Assembly: GCA_010909165.1 (NCBI GenBank)
Contig: VJWM01000108.1
Location: 558,001 to 622,000 of the forward strand
Length of the DNA stretch: 64,000 nucleotides
Reading direction: 5' to 3'
Origin: Anthoceros angustus
Lineage: Eukaryota; Streptophyta; Anthocerotopsida; Anthocerotales; Anthocerotaceae
Positions 8,993 through 19,686 of this stretch are shown here, in pieces. Under the pieces are notes generated by a model, which searched no databases, was not told the DNA's origin, and worked only from the letters and a program-made list of their open reading frames with translations. A program made the position numbers and the translations under genes. Numbering within the stretch: position 1 is the stretch's first letter; every line of letters begins with the position of its first letter.

Positions 8993-11473
8993 ATGGCTGT
9001 GTTAGATCACCAAGTCGGGAGCGGCATCACCTCTGCCGGAAAGGCAGTCTGTTCAACAGGATGTTCCAGCGAGAGTCGTCGTCGCCAGGAACTCTTCTGT
9101 TTTTCTGGAGAGCACTCATTTTCATATCCATCGTGTTGTTCCCCTGGCGTCCAGGACAGGCAGCCCCAGGAGGTCCTCTGGTTGAACAAGTGCTGCAAGG
9201 CAGCAGCATGTGCAGATTCGAAGCCTGCTGCTCTGGGTATGGGTATGGACATGGGTAAGGGGATGGATGTGGGCATGGCTATCGGGATGGATCCTGACCC
9301 TGGCAGCAGGCCTGCATGTAACCATGGAGCCGTGACGGCGGAAACCGTGAGCAAGCTATGTGATGAGGGCCGTCTCGCTCAGGCTGTGGAGGCTTTGGGG
9401 GTTCTGGTGCGAACAGACTGTCGCATTTCCAGGTCTCTGCTTTATACTGTCCTGAAGAAATGTGTGGTCAAGAAAAATCTTGTTCTGGGTCGCCGCATAC
9501 ATGCTTACACGGTGAACAGAGGTTATCAGTCAGACACGTTTCTGGGCTTCCACATCCTGCGGATGTATTCTTCTCATGGCAGGTTGCAAGACGCGATGGA
9601 TGTGTTTGGAATGGTTGCCAAGCCAGATGCCTTCACGTGGTCTGCCATCATCTCTGCGCATGTTGAGCATGGACAAGAAAATCAGGCCATCCAACTCTAT
9701 CTCGAGATGCGCAGGTCAGGTGTGAAGCCAGATGACCATGTCTTTGTGGCAGTCCTTCAGGCTTGTGCAAGGGGATCGGACTTGAACACTGGGCAGCAGG
9801 TTCATGCGGATGTGCTGGCCACTGGCGTTAAGCCTGGTTTGTTTGTGTGCACAGGTTTGGTCAACATGTACGCAAAGTGTGGCAGCTTGGAGGATGCTCG
9901 GAGAGTGTTCGACGGACTTGGCGAAAAGGATGTGGTGATGTGGAATGCCCTGATAGCAGGCTATTCCCAGCAGGGCAAGGGGCAGGAGGCCCTCCGTCTT
10001 TACAGTGCTATGCGAGAAGAGGGCATCGCTGTACCCAGTTGTGTGACATTGGCATGCCTCCTCCAGGCATGTGCAAGCCTGGGCGCCTCAGCTTTGGAGG
10101 AAGGGAAGCAGCTTCACGCACAAGTCAGAGAAGGCGGACATGAAGGTGATGTCTTTGTAGCCAGCAGTTTGGTGAACATGTATGCAAAGTGTGGCAGCTT
10201 GGAAGATGCTCAGACCGTGTTCGACAGGCTCAGTGTGAAAGAGGTAGTGACGTGGACTGCTCTCATTGCGGGGTATTCCCAACAGGGAATGGGCCAAGAA
10301 GCTATTCGTCTGTACAGCGCTATGCAAAAGGAAGGCATTGCTGTACCGGATTCAGTGACATTTGTATGCCTCCTGCAGGCATGTGCAAGTGTGGGCAACC
10401 CAGCTTTGGAGCTGGGCAAGCGGCTTCATGCCCAAACTAGAGAAGTAGGATATCAAGCTGATGTGTTTGTGGGTAGCAGTTTGGTGAACATGTATGCAAA
10501 ATGTGGCAGCTTGGAAGATGCACACAGTGTGTTTGATGGACTTGGTAGCAAGAGTGTGGTAGCGTGGAATGCCATGATAGCTGGGTATTCTCAGCAGGGT
10601 ATGGTTCAGGAAGCCTTCCGTCTCTTCTGTGCGATGCAAGAAGAAGGCATGGGTTTACCCAATTCGGTGACATTTGTGTGCCTCCTCCAGGCATGTGCAA
10701 ATGTGGCAGCTTTGCAACTGGGCAGGCACCTACATGCACAGATTGTAGAGCAAGGGCTGCAAGCTGATGTGTTTGTAGCCGGCAGTTTGATAAACATGTA
10801 TGGGAAGGCTGGGAGTATGGTCGATGCCCAGCAGGTATTTGATTCGTTGCACGAAAGAGACATTGTCGTGTGGAATGCATTGATTGCAGGCTACACCTGC
10901 CAAGGAGACAGTGACTTGGTCTTTGACCTCGTCCACAAAATGGGAGAGGATGGCATACAGCCAAGCAGCGTCACTATCCTTAGTGTACTAACAGTATGCA
11001 GTCATGTGGGTCTAGTGAACGAGGGGCGAGAGTGCTTTGAGGCTATGGGCAGACAGTATGGCATCCAGCCTTCGGAGGAGCATTACGCATGCGTGGTCGA
11101 TCTGCTGGCTCGTGCAGGACATCTGGATGAGGCACTTGCTTTAGTGAAGTCGATGCCCATACTGCCTAAATCTGGAGTTTGGCACACCCTTCTGGGTGCT
11201 TGTCAGAAGTGGAGCAACGTGGAGGTGGGCCGTCATGCTTTCGACGAAGCAGTGAAGCTAGACCCGAAAGATGCGGCTGCCTATGTGCTGATGTCGAACA
11301 TCTACACAGGCGCCCAGATGTGGAAGCAGGCGCTTGAGATGCAGGCCAGGAGGGTAGGAATCAGGGCATGGAAGGAGCTGGGTCAGAGCTGGTGGACAGA
11401 CGAGGACGGACTGGTGCATACTTTTTTCGTTGGGGATGAAAAGCATCAATTCTCCGGAGTCAATCAAAGGTGA
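8993..11473 (+). CDS. PLS-class PPR protein with E motifs, DYW domain missing
   Basis: The frame opens at 8537, but its first 272 bp lie antisense over HP30 exon 1, so the ATG at 8993 (MAVLDHQ, 826 residues) is the likely start. Five complete P-L-S triplets, a P2-L2-S2 set and E1/E2 motifs (SGVWHTLLGACQKW) are followed by the start of the next region (VHTFFVGDEKH) and a stop: no HAE or CxxC deaminase residues. Such E-type proteins in other plants edit by recruiting a DYW domain in trans, or act in other RNA steps. Before the PPR tract, EVLWLNK and RRQEL survive from a PDF module whose core is scrambled by frameshift. Methionine-rich residues (GMGMDMGKGMDVGM) follow. The ORF is intact and probably functional. 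Confidence 0.85.
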   Translation: MAVLDHQVGSGITSAGKAVCSTGCSSESRRRQELFCFSGEHSFSYPSCCSPGVQDRQPQEVLWLNKCCKAAACADSKPAALGMGMDMGKGMDVGMAIGMDPDPGSRPACNHGAVTAETVSKLCDEGRLAQAVEALGVLVRTDCRISRSLLYTVLKKCVVKKNLVLGRRIHAYTVNRGYQSDTFLGFHILRMYSSHGRLQDAMDVFGMVAKPDAFTWSAIISAHVEHGQENQAIQLYLEMRRSGVKPDDHVFVAVLQACARGSDLNTGQQVHADVLATGVKPGLFVCTGLVNMYAKCGSLEDARRVFDGLGEKDVVMWNALIAGYSQQGKGQEALRLYSAMREEGIAVPSCVTLACLLQACASLGASALEEGKQLHAQVREGGHEGDVFVASSLVNMYAKCGSLEDAQTVFDRLSVKEVVTWTALIAGYSQQGMGQEAIRLYSAMQKEGIAVPDSVTFVCLLQACASVGNPALELGKRLHAQTREVGYQADVFVGSSLVNMYAKCGSLEDAHSVFDGLGSKSVVAWNAMIAGYSQQGMVQEAFRLFCAMQEEGMGLPNSVTFVCLLQACANVAALQLGRHLHAQIVEQGLQADVFVAGSLINMYGKAGSMVDAQQVFDSLHERDIVVWNALIAGYTCQGDSDLVFDLVHKMGEDGIQPSSVTILSVLTVCSHVGLVNEGRECFEAMGRQYGIQPSEEHYACVVDLLARAGHLDEALALVKSMPILPKSGVWHTLLGACQKWSNVEVGRHAFDEAVKLDPKDAAAYVLMSNIYTGAQMWKQALEMQARRVGIRAWKELGQSWWTDEDGLVHTFFVGDEKHQFSGVNQR

Positions 11474-11509
11474 AACCATCAATTTTCCGGAGTCAATCGA
11501 AGGTGAAAC
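11444..11509. repeat. 33-bp tandem duplication over a stop codon
   Basis: Two 33-bp copies (11444-11476, 11477-11509) with two mismatches; the first contains the stop codon of the preceding PPR gene. It marks where the DYW-coding part was lost. Confidence 0.9.
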
Positions 11510-11566
11510 ATGTTATGTCCAGAATGAAAAAAGACGAGCTTAATTTGACTTATCACCGGCAGAAAC

Positions 11567-11885
11567 ATGGACACTAAAGACATGTGCCTCTGCACAGGAT
11601 CTTCTGCGGGCAAGGAGGTTCATCGAAATATGCAGGCTAGTGTGGCTAAGACGGATATATTTCTCATGAGTAGCCTGGTGAACATGCACCCCAAGTGTGG
11701 AGGCTTGGATGAGGCTCGCAGGGTGTTCGACACTTGCCCACAAGAGACGTGGTGGCATGGACTTCCGTGATTGATGGATGTACTCAGCAAGGGCCCGAGA
11801 CAGAAGCCCTAGCTCTGTATGCAGGTATGCAGCTTGAGGGCATCGGTCCAGCTAATCGCATGACGTTTGCTTGCCTTTCATCAGG
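11567..11885 (+). pseudogene. PPR gene scrap (+)
   Basis: S-type and P-type PPR motifs are readable in two frames: SSLVNMHPKCGGLDEARRVF, then VVAWTSVIDG and EALALYAGMQ. A frameshift at about 11735 separates them and the sequence breaks off after MTFACL. No start or C-terminal domain. It faces the next scrap tail-to-tail. Confidence 0.8.
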
Positions 11886-12310
11886 CAGATGCTGCTGTCT
11901 TAGCCCTGCAGCATGGGAACCAGCTCCCCTCAGCTTCGGGAAAGAGGCCACATCTTGCATCCATGTCCACCAGGGAATTGGCCACCCACACGTCCAGCTG
12001 GCCTCTTTCCACGATCAGTGACAGCAACTGCTTGCCCTTCTGTAAGGCACCAGTGGCTGCACAGGCCTTCAGAAGGCAAGCAAAAGTAACATGGTCAGCC
12101 AACTTGAGGCCATCTTGCTCCATTCGTCCATACAGTACCAGCGCCTTGTGGCTGAGACCTTGCTGCGCATACCCAGGTATCAGGGCCTTCCATGTCAGCA
12201 CATCCTTCGTGGCCAAGCCGTGAAAAACCTGGCGTGCATCGTCCATTTTAGCACATCGTGTGTACATGTCCACCACGTAGCTGCCTGCCCTTCTGTAAAG
12301 CTAGCTGCGT
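11886..12310 (-). pseudogene. PPR gene scrap (-)
   Basis: Reads as PPR motifs on the minus strand: MYTRCAKMDDARQVF, TWKALIPGYAQQG, then TFACLLKACAATGALQKG. It belongs to the array-type family of the 44-63 kb cluster. Truncated at both ends; the transposon at 12479 lies just upstream. Confidence 0.8.
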
Positions 12311-12631
12311 AACATTGCTGTGCATACCCTAGCTATCCCCCTTGAAGATACTTATCGAAAGACCTGCCCAACGTAGGTTCCCAGAGTCATGAGACGTGGC
12401 AAGGGAGAGCTAGGTTCTTCATCTGTCGAAATAAGAATACTTTAAAATGGGTATATATATTTTGGATATCCTTATATACAGTCCACCCTCCCTAATGGGA
12501 TTGTTTCGGAGTGGCGCTACAACTCCCAATTAGGGAGGTTTTCAATTAGATTATTTTATATTTTAATAAAGTATTAATTGTTAATTATTTCGTAAAATTT
12601 TAAAAGATAGCTAAATCTCAATCCATATATC

Positions 12632-12890
12632 TTACTTAAAATAATCACTAATATTTATTTGCTTAGCTGCTTTGATATGATGACTAGTGATATGTTTTTC
12701 TAAGAAACATGCACCTTCAAAGATTCTAGAGTGTTTTGTGACTACTATATGGAATACATCTTCAGTATCTCCATAACTTAAAGTACAGCCTTCTTCTTGA
12801 CTAGTGGCATTGGTTCTACTATATTGATTTCGTCTTCAACATTTTCCTCAACTTCCTCATTTGTATTGAAAACCGCTCACTTGCTCATCC
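12632..12890 (-). pseudogene. Tigger-like transposase, C-terminal remnant
   Basis: The minus strand reads NEEVEENVEDEINIVEP, then after one frameshift YGDTEDVFHIVVTKHSR and a C-terminus ITSHHIKAAKQINISDYFK with a TAA at 12632-12634. Acidic tails that close with a short basic/aromatic sequence are usual for Tigger/pogo transposases. Position between the left TIR and the nested element supports this. Confidence 0.6.
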
Positions 12891-13446
12891 ACATAACTAT
12901 GGCATACCAAAGAGGACATAGGGGACGGACGTTTTTTTTCTTCCGCAAAACTTTTGGTGTTCGGTTTCGTAACCCGACCGAAATCCGGTAGCCCAAAGGG
13001 GACGCACCAAAGCGGCCACTTCGCGGTCTCCGGACGACAGAAAGGGAACTTTAGGGTTTTTTTTCCCCGCACTCTCTGTGTTTTTTTCTCGCGCACGGAG
13101 CAAAAATTTTTTGTTCCGCGCACGCAACGTTCCAGTTTAGGGTCCGGTAGGTGGCATAGGCAAGCCACCTACCCGTTTTTAGGGTTCATGTGCTAAGAGG
13201 GTGGAGCAGCATGGTTTAGGGCAGGGGTTTAGGACAACCGATTTGGCGGGGCTGCTTTGCGCCACGGACAGACGGTGGTTGGGGCGACGGGGCAGGCGGA
13301 TGGGGCGGGGCGTGGAGGGGCGAGGCCCGAGGCGGGCAGGCGAGGTGCGAGGCGGGCAGCGTGTCCGGCGTACCAGCAGCGCCAAGGTGCTGTGACGCAG
13401 CAGGCGCCCAGCGGGCGGGCAGCAGGCGCCCACGCAGCAGCTGTGA

Positions 13447-15545
13447 GCCGCCCACGGCCCACCCTGCCGGGCGCTGCACTCAAAGTGCGGTGGCGGGCCG
13501 CAATGGGCGACGACGGGGCCGGGCAGCGGGCGGGCGGGCCGCAATGGGCGAGGCGGGCAAGGGGACGAGGGACGGAGGCACGGCGGTGGGCCTTCAATCA
13601 AGCCGAGGGATCGACGGGCGCGGGCCGCAATGGGCGAGGGACGAGGCGGCAGCGTGTGGGCCTTCAATCAAGCCGAGGACGGACGCGGGCGGCGGGCCGC
13701 AATGGGCAGGGACGAGGCGGGCGGGTGAAGGAAGGAAGGAAAGCGAGGCGGGCGGGCGAGGCGTGGCGGGCGGGCAACGGACGCGGTGCGGGCGGGCGGG
13801 CGGGCGGGCGGCGGGCGGGCAACGGACGCGGTGCGGGCGGGCGGGCGAGGGGCGCAGCGGGCGGGCCGCAAGGGAGGAGGCACCAGAGTCCTCCCATCCA
13901 TGCACCAAGCACCAACTAACGCTGCCCCCATTTCTTCCCGCCATGGTGATGCTCAATTGTTTGATGCTCCTTCTCTTCCAAATGTCGACTTCCACACGGG
14001 CCGCACGCCCATGTATCAAGGTGTGTGCATATTGCGGTTGTGGTGGGGATGGCGGTGCACCGCCCACCTCTCCTCCTCACATGCCGCAGCCCTGCACTCA
14101 GAGACATGTTCGGGGCAGCGTGAGGAGGGTTCCACGCCTCCGAGCTCACCCGATCCTAATATGTGGAGTGAGTTGTTTTCAGGTCTTATGACCCCAAGAA
14201 GCCAATGCATCCTCGTCAGACGAGGAGCTTGATGCGCTTTGCGATGCGGAGGACCACAACGACCTCATCCGCCACATAGAGAACTACCCTTGACTTTGAA
14301 GTTCTTTTAGCCGAGGGAACGTGGTCGCGGTATTTGACCGGACTCGACTTCATATCATGAGTGTCTTCCGTCGGAAGCGCACTATTTCATGCATTCTCAT
14401 TTTGATGGGTGGCCATTGGGTCCTAACGATCATGAGGCCTCGCGGTCCAAGCACCCGAGTCATCGGAGGACTTCAAGCCGTGGATGGCCAAGTTTCACTC
14501 ACGACCGCTTGAGGAAGGCCGTATGGGAGGAATAACCGCCCACGCGGGCCCACCGCCGGGCGCTGCACTCAAAGCGCGGCGGGCGGGCAGGCGGGCGGGC
14601 GGGCTCGCTACGGGGCCTTGGGACGGAGGCGGGCAAGGGGACGAGGGACGAGGCGGGCAGGCGGTGGGCCTTCAATCAAGCCGAGGACGGACGCGGGCGG
14701 CGGGCCGCAATGGGCGAGGGACGAGGCGGGCGGGTGAAGGAAGGAAGGAAAGCGAGGCGGGCGGGCGAGGCGTGGGCAACGGACGCGACGAGCAGGCGGT
14801 GCGGCGGCGGCGGCAGCGGCAACGGACGCTGTGCGTGGCGGGCGGGCGCGGGCCGCAAGGGAGGAGGAGGCACCAGTATGTCCTCCCATCCATGCACCAA
14901 GCACCAACTAACGTGCCCCCATTTCTTCCTGCCCATGGTGATGCTCAATTGTTTGATGCTCCTTCTCTTCCAAATGTCTGACTTCCACACGGCCGTCACG
15001 GCGTGTGCATCTGCAGGTGCATATTGCGGTTGTGGTGGGGATGGCAGGCACCGGCCCACCCTCTCCTCCTCACATGCCGCAGGCCCCGCAGCCTGCAGCC
15101 ACAGCATGTTCGGGGCAGCAGTGGAGGAGGGTTCCACGCTCTCCTCCGAGCTCACCCGATCCTAATATGTGGAGTGAGTTGTTTCTGTCTTATGACCCCA
15201 AGAAGCCAATGCATCCTCGTCAGACGAGGAGCTTGATGCGCTTTTGCGATGCGGAGGACCACAACGACCTCATCCGCCACATAGAGAACTACCCTTGGAC
15301 TTTGAAGTTCTTTTCGAGTTTGAGGGAACGTGGTGTATTTGGGTGGACTGGACTTCATCTGAGAGTGTCTTCCGTCGGAAGCGCACTATTTCATGCATTC
15401 TCATTTTGATGGGTGGCCATTGGGTCCTAACGATCACTGCGAGGCCTCGCGGTCCAAGCACCCGGAGTCACTGGAGGACTTCAAGCTGTGGATGGCCAAG
15501 TTTCACTACGACCGCTTGAGGAAGGCTGTGTATGGGAGGAATAAC
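13447..15545 (+). repeat. About 1-kb tandem duplication inside the nested element
   Basis: The block running from GGGCGCTGCACTCAAAG to TATGGGAGGAATAACC occurs twice (about 13447-14540 and 14540-15545). Each copy starts with GGCGGGCGG-rich low-complexity DNA and ends with a more gene-like half (frame reading DEELDALCDAEDHNDLIRHI in the first copy). Copies differ by substitutions and many short indels. Confidence 0.8.
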
Positions 15546-15549
15546 CAGT

Positions 15550-16061
15550 TCCATCGGTGGCGGCATCTCGACGTTGAGCGGAAGCAGCAGATCAGGCGGA
15601 GGCTCGGGAGGATGGCTGCGGAGGGGAGGAGCGGGAGGCGCTGCTGCGCGAGCTGACGGCGGTGGACGCGAGCATCCGGTGGCACACCGCTGGAGGAGGA
15701 GGAGGAGGAGGAGGAGGAGAGGGGGGGGAGCAACGGCAGCTGACGGTGGCGGAGCGGAGGCCATGTCGGAAGGAGAAGGAGAGCGGAGTGCGGCTCCGAC
15801 CCCAACTCCGCGGAGGGCGAGCACAAGGGGGAGGAAGCGCGACTACGAGGAGTTGGACACGGTGTCCGAAGTGGAAGCGCGGCGGCCAAGGCGGGTGCCT
15901 CCGACGCCGAATGTCTGAACGCGGCCTACTGGAGGTGGCGACGCGGCCGACCGGGACAGGAGAGCAATGTGCCGCGGAATGCGAGACGCCGTGGAGGCCA
16001 TTGAGGGCATAATTAAGGTTCTCCGGCAGATGATGAAGCGCATGGACGAGGAGGAGAAGTA
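15550..16061 (+). pseudogene. Unrecognised coding remnant in the nested element
   Basis: One frame reads through RGRKRDYEELDTVSEVEARR, a single TGA at 15916-15918, and then RDAVEAIEGIIKVLRQMMKRM before a TAG near 16060. The charged, helical C-terminus and the Gly-rich part before it suggest a former protein, either the element's own or a captured host gene. I do not recognise the family. From 16.06 to 16.9 kb I see no gene. Confidence 0.35.
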
Positions 16062-17125
16062 GGCGGCGTCGTCATCCCTTGTGCTGAGAGATGCATCAGC
16101 TGTGTTTTTGGTTTTTTGCATAGGGGGCCGAAGCATGCGCCGTAGGAAGGCCGCAGTAGGAGATAGGGTTTGATGCTAGCTGTGCAATTTTGCGATGTGT
16201 GCAGTGGACATCCTTTTTTGATGAATGGAATGGCACCCTTTTCATGTGAACGGGTCGATGGAGGGACCGTAAACTTTGTTGGTGAGGTATCGAGCTGTGA
16301 ACTGGCCTGAACATCTCCTGAACTGGCCTTGCCTGACTGTTCTTGACTGTCATCTTCTGTGCATTTGAGGAAACGCGCAACGGAGAAGGATCTCTGCTAC
16401 TTATGTAAAGCGCTGGGATCGGAGGAGTGATAGAACAAATTTGAGCACAGGATTCCCCATATCCCACCACGAACAGAGTCTGCCACATGCACCCGGTTTC
16501 TTGAGGCAACTGAAGGCGGCTTCTATGTTCCAGCAACTTTTCGAACACTCCACACGCCCGCGGCTGTGTCCGCGTCTTCTTAGCCAGGGACAATGGAATC
16601 GTGATTTTGTGGGGGAACCTATGATGTTGGAAACCCTAAGAAGCACGATCCGCCGCCAAGAAGAAGCAAGAGCTCGAATGAAGAAGACCATGGTCAGCTG
16701 GGGCCGCAGCCTGCCATTGCCTTCGCACTGGCATGGTGAGGTAGGGTCTGCAACCACATTGGTGCGGTCGGCGCGGCGGGCGTGTTAGGGTTTGCCGTCC
16801 ATGGCAAACCATGGAAGAAAACTTTATGGCAGAAGGTAGGGCGCAAGACTGAAAACAATGTGTCCCGGCTCTATGTTTTGAAAGTTGCACGCACACAAAC
16901 ATTTTGAACCCTACACCCTTTTCGAGGAGAAAGCGTGTGTGTCCCCTTTGGTGCTTGGCCGCTCTTGGTTAGGGCGCCAAAGCGGCCATCTGACCATGTG
17001 CTGTGAAAAAAGAAACCGTACTGGAATCTAGGGTATATTCCTCAAGATCCCTACACCTTGCATGGGTTTTGCGAAAAAAAAATTGTCCCATCCCCTCTGT
17101 CCCCTTTGGTATGCCATACATAACT

Positions 17126-17288
17126 CCTTCTCTGTGAAACTTAGATGTTCAGCATGATACTCACAAATCTCTTTTTGCTGTTTTTTTGTTAAGAAGTAAT
17201 GCTTTCGAGGCTGCATGATTCCTCCATCACAAAAAGAAAGGATCAACACATTTGCATCAAAGAAAAATAAGAAAACAACTTGCATCAA
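17126..17288 (-). pseudogene. Tigger/CENP-B-type transposase, N-terminal helix-turn-helix
   Basis: The minus strand reads RKHYFLTKKQQKEICEYHAE followed by HLSFTEKELC, the psq/CENP-B N-terminal helix-turn-helix seen in Tigger/pogo transposases (a typical member reads LTLxQKLEICEYH). It is cut at KELC by the nested element, exactly at the 8-bp duplication. Together with the TA duplication this assigns the outer transposon. Confidence 0.7.
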
Positions 17289-17680
17289 GAATACAACTCA
17301 CATATAAATACCAAAGAAGCAAATTGCATGAAGAATGGACTTACATAAACCAAGAACATAACTTACATACACCAAGAAAACTTAGACAAAAAAATACTTA
17401 CCAAGAAAGAAACACAATATGGACATATGTGAATACTACAATAATATAGATATGACTTCACATTTAACATAATTTATTTATTTAAAATTATTATATAATA
17501 CTCATAATTAAAGAAGTAAAGATATATTAAATATATTAATATAATTTTTAAGAAAATATTAATTGTTTTTTAAATTATCCAACCCTTTGCACATTTAAGA
17601 AAAATAAGGGCTTAGCTCCCAATTAAGGGTTTCCCATTTATGGAGATACCAATCGGGGAGAGTGGACTGTAGTACTGTAC

Positions 17681-19656
17681 CTAAGTAGGAGATGGGGTGC
17701 CTAGAGGGAGAGCGCAGACTACGCACTTGGAAGGAGAAGCACTATACTTACTCTGCGAGTAAGTACACTGAGTTACTGAGGTTACATCGCACAGAGCTCG
17801 ACTTGGGAGGAGAAGCACCATGACCCATCTGCATATCCGAAGAAACAGTTGCTTATCAACCCAAGCTGGCTTGAGCATGCTGTAAACCCTAACCCCTCAG
17901 GCCGGCAGTTAGGCTAACGGGAGTTCTTCTTGTCATCAGGGAGCGCTGTTGGAAGATGAGGCTACCAACAACCTATGGCATGTACTGTGCTGGCAGGAAA
18001 AGGATGTCGTTTGTGGCGATGCTCTGGCAGTCCAATGTGGGAACGGATAGAACGGTCTCGGCCAATCCATCCGTGGGATGTACTCCTCTCATGTTCACCA
18101 TTGACCATGCAGTTACCCACCAATATATTATCTAGCTGCCCTGGTTCTACATGTAACCTGTGAGTGCAGGCACCAACCATACACAACAAGTGCTTTATGT
18201 CCGGGTATACCCAGCAATCAGCGCCGTCCATGTCACCACATTCTTTGTGGCCAGGCTGTTGAAAACCTGCCGTGCATCTTTTTTCACCACATGTTGCAAA
18301 CATGTCCAGCTGACAGTTGCCCAACACGTGAGTCCTCTTTCGACAATCTGTAAGTGCAGCTGCTTGCCTTTCTGTAATGGGACCACGGACGCACAGGCCT
18401 TGAGAAGGCAAGCAAAAGAAACATGGTCAGCCAACATGAGGCCTTCTTCCTCCATTCGTCCATGCAGAACCAAGCGCCACTTGGCCGAGTCCTTGCCGCC
18501 TAAACCCAGCTCAGGCAGTTGCCCACCAGTAAGTTATCCAGGTGTCCTCTTTCCGCAATTTGGGAATGCGGCTACCTACCCTTCTGTAAGGCACCAGCGC
18601 TTCCTTCAGAAGACAAGCAAAAGTAACATGGTACCAAAATGAGCCACTCGTTGCTCCATTTGTCCATACAGACGAAGCGCCTCTTGGCCCCTGCTGTGCA
18701 CACCCATCTAACAGTGCATTCCATGTCACAACATCCTTTGTGGCCAAACTTCCAAAAACCTGGCGTGCATCACTAGTTCACAACATTTTGCGTAGATGTC
18801 CACCGGGCAGTTTTCAACAAACAAACAAGTCCGGAGGAATGCCATGTGCAACAAATCATGGTGTACACTTTCCTGCCAGATTCCAAGTCGCGGGCAGAAG
18901 CACAGGCTTGAAGGGCGGCTACAAACTCGTGAGCATTCGCCCTCCACAATTCAACTGCGCATCTCATGGTACATTTGTATTGCCTCATTAGGTTTGCTAT
19001 GCCTAGCATGCGCAGAGATCGTGGAAAACCACAGGAATACATTTGCTTTACCCACCATGGTGAATACATCCATGGCCTCTTCTAGCGTATGCATACATGC
19101 GCAATACATGCATCGCATCCATCCCCAAGTATGCATCCGACTAGTACCCAAGTTTGACAGTCCGGTCTCATTGAACTCGTCGCCCCACAACCAGTTCCCC
19201 CGTTTAGGACCTGGACACAGGTTTAGCTCTGTGTTAAACAAAGACTGATGGGAAACAGAAGTCTGCCTGCGCCCGACGTTCCACTCCAGGTTTCTTAGGA
19301 CGCCATTTCCTACCCTGCAAGGAGAGCTCGAGTTGGAAGGAGAGGCACCATGACCCATCTGCACATCCAAAGAAAGAAGCTGTTCATCTACATGAGCTGG
19401 CTTGAGCATCGAACCACAGGAACTCCTCGCCGGACCCCTGACGCCGGAAGTCAGGCGCACGAGAGCTGTTCCTATCTCGTCTTTTGTCCCACCACCAGGT
19501 AGGCTCCAGAAAGAAGAAGCTCCTGCTCCTGGTCACCACCAGCCGTGGAAAATCCGTCCCCACCATAAATTTTCTGGGAAGTGTAAGTGCTGGGCTCCGA
19601 TCTGAAGCTAGGGTTCTTCCTATGCCTCTGGAATGCGTGGTCCTGTGCTGGGTCAC
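17681..19656 (-). pseudogene. PDF-PPR pseudogene, multiply frameshifted
   Basis: From right to left: a PDF motif (FFLEPTWWWDKRR, then PDFRRQGSGE), the link KPAHVDEQLLSLD, S and P motifs (EAMDVFTMVGK), ESGRKV, DVVTWNALLDGCAQQG, HVSFACLLKACAS and VVTWTALIAGY, in at least six different frames. A second PDF tail (LKPAWVDKQLF) lies at 17810-17880. No DYW part is left. It is a dead member of the DYW:KP family, and the Tigger-like element sits at its 3' side. Confidence 0.85.
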
Positions 19657-19686
19657 AGAGGCGCGTCAGGAGTGTCCAGGAGCGGG

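Larger units (their letters stand above)
12899..17117. mobile_element. Nested 4.2-kb DNA element with 8-bp target duplication
   Basis: The ends are ATGGCATACCAAAG at 12899 and its inverse at 17117, similar over about 50 bp. Identical 8-bp ACATAACT stands on both sides (12891-12898, 17118-17125). Subterminal copies of ACCAAAGGGGAC and CACCAAAGCGGCC on both arms look like transposase sites. Eight-bp duplications are usual for hAT elements, but I see no hAT transposase, so the superfamily is open. The inside is GC-rich and holds a tandem duplication of about 1 kb. Confidence 0.75.
12479..17669 (-). mobile_element. Tigger/pogo-like DNA transposon, disrupted
   Basis: Ends are inverted: CAGTCCACCCTCCC at 12479 and, on the other strand, CAGTCCACTCTCCCC from 17669. 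Both are flanked by TA (12477-12478, 17670-17671), the target duplication of Tc1/mariner-type elements. Inside lie pieces of a CENP-B/Tigger-type transposase on the minus strand: the N-terminal helix-turn-helix near 17.2 kb and an acidic C-terminus ending SDYFK near 12.6 kb. The catalytic DDE part is absent. Without the nested insertion the element would be about 0.97 kb, a deletion derivative. Confidence 0.75.

Noticed and set aside
13257-14191. Long overlapping frames in GC-rich DNA
   Set aside because: GGCGGGCGG repeats contain no stop codons in several frames on both strands; the translations are Gly/Arg/Ala/Pro low complexity.
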